Shown: positions 1 to 6,061 of the stretch, in pieces
How the letters are laid out: every line of letters starts with the position of its first letter
Numbering within the stretch: position 1 is the first letter of the stretch
Position numbers and translations under genes: made by a program
Notes under the pieces: generated by a model
What the model was told of the DNA's origin: nothing
Seen by the model: the letters and a program-made list of their open reading frames with translations, nothing else
Databases searched by the model: none
Origin: CAYRPN01 sp964426135
GTDB lineage: Bacteria; Planctomycetota; Phycisphaerae; Phycisphaerales; Phycisphaeraceae
Reading direction: 5' to 3'
DNA: 12,851 bases
NCBI GenBank assembly: GCA_964426135.1
Contig: CAYRPN010000152.1
Location: 1 to 12,851 of the forward strand

Positions 1-2
1 AC

Positions 3-56
3 ATCGATGGAGGACGGGGCGATGACGCGAGCAACGCGGTGAATAATCTGGGCTAA
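3..56 (+). CDS. Possible 3' end of a truncated plus-strand gene
   Basis: A plus-strand frame is open from the window edge and closes with TAA at 54-56. It reads IDGGRGDDASNAVNNLG. No family can be recognised from 17 residues, and an open stretch this short is expected by chance in GC-rich DNA. It is listed because the stop codon is followed immediately by one arm of an inverted repeat (56-65 with 148-157). That repeat lies between this frame and the oppositely oriented lipoprotein gene ending at 198, the layout expected for two convergent genes sharing a terminator region. Confidence 0.2.
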   Translation: MDGGRGDDASNAVNNLG

Positions 57-157
57 GGAGCCGTGTAAGATTAACTCCGCAGATTCGAGTCGCTTCGCTC
101 CCAGCCGGACGACTTGGAAAGTCGTCCCACATGCGATGTTGATCCTGCACGGCTCCT
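56..157. repeat. Inverted repeat (10 bp arms) enclosing an inner palindrome
   Basis: AGGAGCCGTG at 56-65 is exactly complementary to CACGGCTCCT at 148-157. The 82 nt between the arms contain a separate tight hairpin at 107-127. It lies 41 nt beyond the stop of the last lipoprotein gene. It could act as a transcription end structure for that gene, or be a remnant of a small mobile or repetitive unit. No U-tract follows on either strand. Confidence 0.45.
107..127. repeat. Short palindrome, 9-bp stem with 3-nt loop
   Basis: GGACGACTT (107-115) pairs perfectly with AAGTCGTCC (119-127) around the loop GGA. Size, loop length and the GAC/GTC-containing stem resemble two other intergenic palindromes at 9520-9536 and 9578-9596. 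On the minus strand it lies downstream of the lipoprotein gene ending at 198, so it may terminate or stabilise that transcript. Confidence 0.55.
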
Positions 158-197
158 AAACGGGGACGAGCGCTTGCGTGGTTTGCGCGTTATTTCC

Positions 198-875
198 TTA
201 CGGCCGCATCGCATCCGCCGCGTCCGGCTCGGCGGCGTAGAAGAGGCGAGCGAGTTCGGAACCGATGCGGTTCGCCAGCGTCTGCCGCATCTGCTCGACG
301 GCCCGGCTGGGATCGATGCCCGCAGCCGTCTTGAGGCGGATGCTCACCGTCAGCACGTACGCGCCCTCGGACGCGGCCTTGTCCGGTTCGCCGGCTTTCT
401 GGGCGGACGGCGGGAACAGACGCCGGCGGTCGGTCACATCGATCACCTTCACCCAGATCGATGCGACGGGCTTGAGCGTGCCCGGTTCGCCCGTCACCGA
501 GGCGGCGCGCACGTGGGCGTGAATCACTTGATCCGCGCCCAACTCTCGCCCGATGCGATCCACGGGCATCTTCAAGAAGTCCTTGCCCAGCTTCAACTGA
601 AGCGCCACCACCTCGGCAGGCTCGATCAGCTTGGGCACCACGCCCGACGCTTTGAGGTCCGTGGTCGCCCGCGCCGCCACGATCTGAAGCAACTGGGGAT
701 CGCGCAGTTCGCCGGCGGGGTCGTCCACCAGGATCAGCGTGGCCCGCTTGGGCAGGTTGTAAACCGCCGGCTTTTTCTTGTCCTCAAACGCGCTGGCCAC
801 GTAACCGATCGCCTCGCACCCGCTGCTGGCGGCGATCAGGAGGAGCAACACGCAGAGGGTCAAACATCGGGGCAT
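198..875 (-). CDS. Putative lipoprotein, CsgG/LpoB-like pattern (paralogue of the gene at 908-1567)
   Basis: This 225-residue protein starts with a short basic stretch and a hydrophobic run (LTLCVLLLLIAA), followed by SSGC. That suggests a Sec-type lipoprotein signal with Cys20 as the lipidated residue, although the usual Leu at -3 is Ser. The mature part alternates predicted strands and helices (TLILVDDP at 46-53, then DRIGRELGADQVIHAHV at about 106-122, then ASIWVKVIDV at 138-147). This recalls the CsgG/LpoB/TolB-N type of periplasmic lipoprotein, but that assignment is inference. It aligns along its length with the upstream lipoprotein, which suggests an old tandem duplication. The ATG at 875 is preferred over the one at 887 because GGAG lies 6 nt before it. 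The gene starts 32 nt after the upstream stop, in the same unit. The specific function is unknown; an envelope-complex partner is plausible. Confidence 0.75.
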   Translation of the reverse strand: MPRCLTLCVLLLLIAASSGCEAIGYVASAFEDKKKPAVYNLPKRATLILVDDPAGELRDPQLLQIVAARATTDLKASGVVPKLIEPAEVVALQLKLGKDFLKMPVDRIGRELGADQVIHAHVRAASVTGEPGTLKPVASIWVKVIDVTDRRRLFPPSAQKAGEPDKAASEGAYVLTVSIRLKTAAGIDPSRAVEQMRQTLANRIGSELARLFYAAEPDAADAMRP

Positions 876-881
876 GCGAAT

Positions 882-885
882 CTCC
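882..885 (-). promoter_or_regulatory. Shine-Dalgarno GGAG that decides the start at 875
   Basis: Reading the minus strand, GGAG is followed by six bases and ATG (873-875). The site overlaps the alternative upstream ATG (885-887), whose own upstream sequence offers only a poorly placed GGAAG. This favours the 225-residue over the 229-residue product. Confidence 0.5.
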
Positions 886-907
886 ATCGGGCTTCCGCGA
901 CACCGGC

Positions 908-1567
908 TCAGTTCGCCGGCGGCGGGACAGTCACCCGCGCCGAGAGCTTGCGGGCGAACTGGCGAACCGCGCCGAGCTGGATCGTGTCAGTGTCTGAATT
1001 GAGAATGCCCATCGGCTTGTCGGGCGGGTAAATCGCGCTGATGTCGCCGGTGTAGACGAAGTTGCTCGGATCCTTGCCGTCGGCCTCGCTGATGCCGACG
1101 CGGGCGCGGACCACGCCCTGCCACAGCTCCTGGTTGCCCGGCTCGTGGGTGGTGTACTGGGCGAGATTGATGTGAACGATGCGCTGGACCTTGAGCCGAT
1201 GCGCCAGTTCGCCGTAGGGCACGACGATCCAGTCGGGATTGCTCGACTGAAACTTGGCGACCTGGATGGGGTCGAGCGGCTGGATGCCGACGACATCGGC
1301 GGCCAGGCGGGCGGTGACGTACTTGCAGACCAGGTTCGGCGCGTCGGGGAACGAGAAGAGCGTGCGGTCATCGGCGCTGACCAGCACCGCGACGGACTTG
1401 TTTGCAAGCCCGGTGTAATCGGCGGCAGGCTCGACCTCCGGCTTTTCGCCTCCGGCGATGCCTTGGGCAAGCCAGCCGATGCCCTGGCATCCCGCCAATG
1501 ACAGCAGACCTGCAAGCCCCATGGCGCGAAAGATGGAACGGCGGGTCGGAGTGTTTTGAAGCGACAT
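908..1567 (-). CDS. Putative lipoprotein with Tat-like signal
   Basis: This 219-residue protein begins with TRRSIFRAMG (residues 8-17), then a hydrophobic stretch ending LSLAGC, a textbook lipobox with Cys27 as the lipidated residue. The twin arginine followed by S-I-F-R resembles the Tat consensus, so export by Tat is plausible but unproven. The mature domain has the succession SVAVLVSADD (58-67), a helix to about 90, GELAHRLKVQRIVHINLAQY (119-138) and VVRARVGISEADG (152-164). This is the same order of elements as in the downstream lipoprotein, pointing to a divergent tandem pair and a CsgG/LpoB-like fold (inference). Its ATG overlaps the TGA of the DUF2752 gene (TGATG), so translation is probably coupled. 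The frame stays open upstream as far as 2089, but only as a shadow of the DUF2752 gene. The family is not recognised by name. Confidence 0.82.
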   Translation of the reverse strand: MSLQNTPTRRSIFRAMGLAGLLSLAGCQGIGWLAQGIAGGEKPEVEPAADYTGLANKSVAVLVSADDRTLFSFPDAPNLVCKYVTARLAADVVGIQPLDPIQVAKFQSSNPDWIVVPYGELAHRLKVQRIVHINLAQYTTHEPGNQELWQGVVRARVGISEADGKDPSNFVYTGDISAIYPPDKPMGILNSDTDTIQLGAVRQFARKLSARVTVPPPAN

Positions 1568-2037
1568 CAGATCATCCCGTGGTAGACGGCAATTTTGTAA
1601 ACCCAGGCCCCCAGCACCAGCACGCTGACGGCGACGAATGATCGCAGATTCCAGACCGCGTGCCACACCGGCGCCAGCGCCATGCCCGTGAACAACGACC
1701 ATCCCGACAGCAGCGCGAAGACGGCGGCGGCCACCGCCAGGGTTGCGCCGGCCGGCTGCACCCGCAGCGCCGCCAGCAGGCGACCGTCGGCGGCCAGCGA
1801 CACGGCGGTGGTCATGCCGCACGTGGCGCACGGCATGCCCGCCTGCTCGACGAAACCGCACGGCGCCAGGCCCAACTGGCAATGGGTCCCGATGCCGGCC
1901 GGGTTGGGATCGAGGCTGGCTGCCAGCAACAGAAACGCGAGGCAGGCGGCAAACACCATCGCTACCGCAAGCTTGCGGTAGAGAGCAACGCTGACGGATG
2001 CGGCGATCGTGTTGGCGGACGCGGCCTGAGGCATCAT
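1567..2037 (-). CDS. DUF2752 family membrane protein
   Basis: This 156-residue protein has three hydrophobic segments (about 22-41, 97-117 and 134-152). Between the first two lies a cysteine-rich loop with Cys53, Cys60 and GMPCATCGMTTA (67-78), the hallmark motif of DUF2752 (consensus roughly G-x-P-C-x-x-C-G-x-T). The family is widespread in Planctomycetota, Bacteroidota and Actinobacteria, and its function is unknown. The conserved cysteines could bind a metal or form a disulfide, but nothing here decides that. Adjacent ATG codons at 2037 and 2034 are both possible starts, and neither has a clear Shine-Dalgarno sequence. Its stop overlaps the start of the first lipoprotein by one base, so the two are very likely co-translated. 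It begins about 50 nt after a strong hairpin that closes the pilus-like operon. No good promoter was found in that gap, so some read-through may drive this unit. Confidence 0.85.
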   Translation of the reverse strand: MMPQAASANTIAASVSVALYRKLAVAMVFAACLAFLLLAASLDPNPAGIGTHCQLGLAPCGFVEQAGMPCATCGMTTAVSLAADGRLLAALRVQPAGATLAVAAAVFALLSGWSLFTGMALAPVWHAVWNLRSFVAVSVLVLGAWVYKIAVYHGMI

Positions 2038-2087
2038 GACAGGTTACCGGATTGGCAGCCCAGGGGCGACTGGCCGCGCCATCATGC

Positions 2088-2132
2088 AAAACTCGCCCGC
2101 TCCATTGAAGCCATCAACGGGGCGGGCGAGTT
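2088..2132 (-). terminator. Strong hairpin ending the PilM/N/O-like operon
   Basis: Arms 2090-2103 and 2119-2132 form a 14-bp stem with one G-U-type pair (2101 with 2121). The loop can form four more pairs (2105-2108 with 2114-2117). On the minus strand the last stem bases run into TTTT (2091-2088). An A-rich stretch (about 2145-2151 on the other side of the stem) precedes it. It starts 31 nt after the stop of the 764-residue gene and about 50 nt before the DUF2752 start, so it should separate the two units, wholly or partly. Confidence 0.7.
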
Positions 2133-2162
2133 CATCGGTTGATTGTTTTTTCAAAGGCGTGA

Positions 2163-4457
2163 TCAGCGAACAGCGGTGGCGGCGGGTGCGGGCACGGCTG
2201 CGCCGGTCGCGGGCTTGGGCGGCACGGGCGGGCGCGGGGAGGGAATGGGCGGCTCGATGAAGCGCGGGTCGGGGCCGCCGGGCACCGCGGGCCCGCCGGG
2301 CGCCGGGGCGGCGATCGCGCCGGAAGCTTCGTTGAACAGTCGCACGCGGTCGGGATCAGCCTTGTCGCTGGCAAGGTCGCGAACGTCGATCTGCCCCTTG
2401 TCCAGACTCGCCACCAGCACGGCCACAGGCCCCTTGTTGCCGATCGCGCCGGCCTGCTTGGCGGCGGCTTTGACGTCGACGAGCACTGCCGCGACGCTGA
2501 GATTCACGGCTTCGCCCTTCTTCGGCTGGCCATCGTCTCCGATCACGTCCACCTTCGCGTCCTTGCTGCCGATCGCATCGCCGGTGCGGGCCGCGAACAC
2601 TTTGTGGATCCAGTAGCCGTTGTACAGCTTGTAGACGCCGAACTTCGCAACGCCGTTCTGCGGGTCGGCCTCTTCCACGAAGTATCGCATCGCGCGGTCG
2701 ATGGTCACCGGGGCAGCCCAGTCACTGGGGATCGAGTCCTGTTCCAGTTGCTTGGCGACGGGCTTGAGTTCGGCGACCAGACGATCCGCCTTGTTGAACA
2801 GCGGATTGATCACGCGGTAGACCACGCGGTAGCGATAGGTCTTTCCCGATTCAACGGTGACGTCATGGGCCCAGAGTTTGATGGGCGGAATCTTGGCGGT
2901 TTCGCCGGGCTTCAGAGCGACGCCCGGTCTGATGCGCGGGTCGCGGCGACCGGGCAGGCGGAAGAAATCCTCGGGGCCACCGGGGAGGCCGCCGGGCTGT
3001 TCGAATCGCGGCGGGCGGACGGTTGTCGCCGGATTGCTGGGATCGGGTTTTTCTTCCTTGTTGAGTTTGCTCAGGATGGTGTCGCGCTCCTTGTAAAGCG
3101 CGATCAGTTTCTCCTGCAGCACCTTGGCGCGATCTTCGGTCTGGGATTTCTGCTTGGCGGGATCAGCGCCGGGCTTGGTCTTGACGGCGGTGGTTGTCTT
3201 GGGCGCGGTGCGCGGCGGGGTCTTGGCGCCGCCGGGCCTCGGCGTGGGCGTGGGCGTGAAATAGCCCTCCTCGGGTCCGGGACCGACGCCGGGACGGAAC
3301 TGCCCAGGGCGGGGCTGGGTCAGGTCGGGTTGCAGGTTGCCTGAGCGAATCTGCAGCGTCTGAAGATCGTTCTCGTACTTGCTGATCTGCTGGTTGACCT
3401 TCATCAACTTGGCATTGTCCTCGGCGGAAAGCTGCAGATTTTCGCGCTCCGGCGGAAGCCAGAGCCGATGCTGCTTGTGCGGCACAAATTCAGGCCTGGC
3501 GAGCAGGTCGACAAACCCCTGCAGATTCTGGAGCAATTGCTGCTGCTGCTCGCCGATGGCGATGTCGGAATCTTCAATCTTGGCGGCGTTGGCGACGAGG
3601 TCTTCCAGTTTCTTCACGTCGTCGCGCAGAATCTGCGAAACGGAACCGGGCAGGGGGTTGATCCGGTCGAGCTTTTCGATCCATTTGCCCGTCGCCGGGT
3701 CCATGGTCTGGCGCTCGAGGTAAATGTCAGACACGAACGGAAGCAGATCCTGGTACCAGCTTTCGGGCATCCGGCCTTCCGCCTCGGGCACGGCCTTGTA
3801 CGCCGCGAGTCGTTCCTCCGGATCGATGACCGCGCCGACGGTCACCGAGAAGAAATCGCGCGGCGACTGCCGGCCCACCAGCGAGATGACCTGGCTGACG
3901 CGCTCGTCGGCGATCTTGGTGAGTTCCTCCACGGTCAGGTCGGGATACTGAACCTTGAGTGTTTCAAGGAAATAGAACTGCAGCGCTTCATCGCTTTCAA
4001 GCACGAAATTGCTCGAGGAAATGCTGATGTCCTTGGCCTTGGGCGCGAGGACGAGCTTGAACGGCGACGGCGGGGCGTTGCCGTCGAGACCGCCGGGGTC
4101 GGTCCACTTGGACTCGATGCCGGGCTCGCCGAAGATGATCGAGGGCAGGTAGCTCGAACTGGACAACGGCTGCGTATAGCGGCGGCGGAACCGGTCGGCA
4201 TAGTCCGGCATGTTCTGCTGCAAGGTCACCAGGTCGCCGTGCGGATCCTTCTTCTGCACTTCGCGCTTCAGGAGATCGGCCTTCTTCTTGTAGTCGTCCT
4301 CAACGGAGACCGGGTCGACCTTCTTCCCGCCGACATCCACGTTGTACGGGCTGCCGAGGAAGTAGATGTAGAGAATGCCCAGGGCGAGCAGGATGGCGAC
4401 GCCGAGAATGATCTTCTCGATGTACTTGTCGATGAAAGTGCGCTGTTCGAGTCTCAT
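2163..4457 (-). CDS. Single-pass envelope protein of the PilM/N/O-like operon, family unknown (764 aa)
   Basis: The N-terminus is a short cytoplasmic tail (MRLEQRTFIDKYIEK) followed by one membrane helix at about 16-34, so the rest is expected in the periplasm. Visible parts are a Tyr/Ser-rich region (90-105), a segment of about 140-320 rich in charged helices with a Q-rich run near 304-308, a proline/threonine linker (380-435), a short coiled-coil-like segment (437-468), a second proline/glycine linker (470-520), and a beta-rich C-terminal domain (523-710) containing LWAHDVTVESGKTYRYRVVY. The last ~50 residues are a proline/alanine tail. No named family is recognised. From its position after PilM/N and PilO-like genes it may take the role of PilP or a periplasmic linker, which is inference from context only. 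GGAGG lies 5 nt before the ATG. The gap from the preceding gene is 74 nt. Confidence 0.85.
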   Translation of the reverse strand: MRLEQRTFIDKYIEKIILGVAILLALGILYIYFLGSPYNVDVGGKKVDPVSVEDDYKKKADLLKREVQKKDPHGDLVTLQQNMPDYADRFRRRYTQPLSSSSYLPSIIFGEPGIESKWTDPGGLDGNAPPSPFKLVLAPKAKDISISSSNFVLESDEALQFYFLETLKVQYPDLTVEELTKIADERVSQVISLVGRQSPRDFFSVTVGAVIDPEERLAAYKAVPEAEGRMPESWYQDLLPFVSDIYLERQTMDPATGKWIEKLDRINPLPGSVSQILRDDVKKLEDLVANAAKIEDSDIAIGEQQQQLLQNLQGFVDLLARPEFVPHKQHRLWLPPERENLQLSAEDNAKLMKVNQQISKYENDLQTLQIRSGNLQPDLTQPRPGQFRPGVGPGPEEGYFTPTPTPRPGGAKTPPRTAPKTTTAVKTKPGADPAKQKSQTEDRAKVLQEKLIALYKERDTILSKLNKEEKPDPSNPATTVRPPRFEQPGGLPGGPEDFFRLPGRRDPRIRPGVALKPGETAKIPPIKLWAHDVTVESGKTYRYRVVYRVINPLFNKADRLVAELKPVAKQLEQDSIPSDWAAPVTIDRAMRYFVEEADPQNGVAKFGVYKLYNGYWIHKVFAARTGDAIGSKDAKVDVIGDDGQPKKGEAVNLSVAAVLVDVKAAAKQAGAIGNKGPVAVLVASLDKGQIDVRDLASDKADPDRVRLFNEASGAIAAPAPGGPAVPGGPDPRFIEPPIPSPRPPVPPKPATGAAVPAPAATAVR

Positions 4458-4462
4458 GGGAA

Positions 4463-4467
4463 CCTCC
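4463..4467 (-). promoter_or_regulatory. Shine-Dalgarno GGAGG of the 764-aa gene
   Basis: On the minus strand GGAGG is followed by TTCCC and then ATG (4455-4457). The near-ideal motif and 5-nt spacing fix this start and show independent translation initiation within the operon. Confidence 0.75.
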
Positions 4468-4531
4468 GAGGCGGGAGGGAATGGGCGAAGAATGCGAGGG
4501 CGGGCACGATCCAGACCAGGTCAACAATGAA

Positions 4532-6061
4532 TCACCGAGCGGCGGCGCTGGGCGTACCGGGGGAGCCGGCGGTTGGAGCGCCGGGCGTTGCGGGCGCCGG
4601 TTCGGTGGGGATGCCAAGCTGCATCTTGATGTCCTTGGGCATCAGGTCGCGCGTCCAGTCGCGCAGCCAGATGGATTCCACGAGCATGGTCAGGGTGACG
4701 CAGTCAGTGGCGCCGTACATGTAGCCTTTTTCGAGTTCGGCGTACTCGTCGACGTCTTCGATGTGAACGTTCAGGACGCTCATGAAGTTGGTTTTGCCGA
4801 TGGACTCGAAGATGAGGGGAATCTGCCTTGCGTCGACGACGATCGAGACCTCGGCGAGGCGGACGTCATAGAGCACATTGCAGACGTGGCCGGTGGGGCT
4901 GGAGGCGAAGTCCTCGGGCAGGCGCTTATTGGGGTCCTGCAGTTTCAGGTCTTCGGCGATCGCCTTGAGGGCCTCGGGATTGCCGTACCCCTCGGGGCCG
5001 CCGGAAAGGCTGCTCGGATGCACAGCGGTTGGCGGACGCGGGGTGGTCGGACGGGGCCGGGGCGTGCCGGTGCTCTTGCCGTCCTTGCTAGATCCGCCGA
5101 GCGGCTGGCGAATGGCGCTGCCGCGCAGGCCCACGTAATCTTCGTGAACGCGAATGTGCTTCAGGTGCTTCACCGCCGAGTGCAGCACGGAATCCGAAGC
5201 GCCGGCATTGTCCGCGGCGGGGCGATTCGCCATGGCGATGGCGCGGCAGATGTCCTGCTGAATCCACATCGCCATCTGGCCTTCCCAGATGTCCTTGATC
5301 GGCGGCAATTCACCGATGTCCGCCCAGGTGCCGATCGTGAACGGATACTCGTCAATGAATTTTCCATCGGCGTCCTTGCGGCGCGTCTCGGCATAAATGC
5401 TGATGCGGCGGGCATTGTCGCGGATGATGTCCATCGCCTTCTGCCGCTGCTGCTCCAGCAACTTGGCGCGATCCTCGACGGTCAGTTCCGACACGGTCTT
5501 GCGCGGGAAGAAACCGGCCAGGAAACGAGCCTCGACCTTGGCAAGTTCCTCGCCGACAAACTCGGCGTCGGGCGGCGGGCCGGCGTTCAGCCGGACCGCG
5601 TCCTTGTCCACCGGCGAGGGCGCCCCCAGCATCGCGTTGAGCCGGTTGAGGTACTCGGTCTTCGCTTCGTGAAAAAGGGCGTTGTTCTGCGGCGCGGGGA
5701 ACAGGCCGTCCAGCATGGGGGTGTGGATGTTGCGATTGTGCTTGATGACGTTCTCAAACACCGTGGCATACTGCTGTGACATGATCTTGTAAACGTTTTC
5801 GAGCGACTCGATCGACGCCTGATTGACGGCGAAGGAAATCGACTGCGGCGGCGCGTTGGGGTCGGGGCTGGGAATCTGGATCGTCGTCTTGCGCAGCCCG
5901 TCGATCGTCCCGAAGTCCTTCTTGCGTTCCTCCACGGATTTGATGAACGCATTGCCGGGCATGTGGACGCCCACGAACAGAAGCACCAGCGACAGAATCA
6001 CGACGGCTATCGCCACCGCGACGATCGGGTTGCTCTTGATGAGAGTGATGAAGCCTTTCAT
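4532..6061 (-). CDS. PilO-like single-pass inner-membrane protein
   Basis: This 509-residue protein has a short cytoplasmic N-terminus (MKGFITLIKS), one membrane helix at about 11-31, and a long periplasmic region. Residues 170-230 look helical and charged. A Pro/Thr/Gly linker spans about 320-360. A C-terminal alpha-beta domain (about 394-470) contains EVSIVVDARQIPLIFESIG and a final strand VTLTMLVESIWLRDW. This layout of one helix, helical spacer and ferredoxin-like C-terminal domain is that of PilO/GspM. It also recalls the PilO-like Amuc_1100 of Akkermansia, though this protein is much longer than PilO (about 200 residues). Assignment rests on architecture and on its place directly after the PilM/PilN fusion; sequence similarity alone would not prove it. 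Start and upstream stop overlap as ATGA, and AAGGAGGT sits 6 nt before the ATG. It probably binds the PilN-like part of the upstream protein. Confidence 0.8.
   Translation of the reverse strand: MKGFITLIKSNPIVAVAIAVVILSLVLLFVGVHMPGNAFIKSVEERKKDFGTIDGLRKTTIQIPSPDPNAPPQSISFAVNQASIESLENVYKIMSQQYATVFENVIKHNRNIHTPMLDGLFPAPQNNALFHEAKTEYLNRLNAMLGAPSPVDKDAVRLNAGPPPDAEFVGEELAKVEARFLAGFFPRKTVSELTVEDRAKLLEQQRQKAMDIIRDNARRISIYAETRRKDADGKFIDEYPFTIGTWADIGELPPIKDIWEGQMAMWIQQDICRAIAMANRPAADNAGASDSVLHSAVKHLKHIRVHEDYVGLRGSAIRQPLGGSSKDGKSTGTPRPRPTTPRPPTAVHPSSLSGGPEGYGNPEALKAIAEDLKLQDPNKRLPEDFASSPTGHVCNVLYDVRLAEVSIVVDARQIPLIFESIGKTNFMSVLNVHIEDVDEYAELEKGYMYGATDCVTLTMLVESIWLRDWTRDLMPKDIKMQLGIPTEPAPATPGAPTAGSPGTPSAAAR

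Noticed and set aside
1568..2089. N-terminal 174-codon extension of the Tat-type lipoprotein frame
   Set aside because: It overlaps the DUF2752 gene out of frame and is Arg/Gly-rich; the signal peptide begins at the ATG at 1567.
3238..3260. GGCGTG-type short tandem repeat
   Set aside because: It simply encodes the Thr-Pro repeats of the linker in the 764-aa protein.
3468..5779. Long plus-strand open frames (418 and 432 codons)
   Set aside because: Antisense to the 764-aa and PilO-like genes, which have clear ribosome binding sites and membrane helices; the plus frames have neither.
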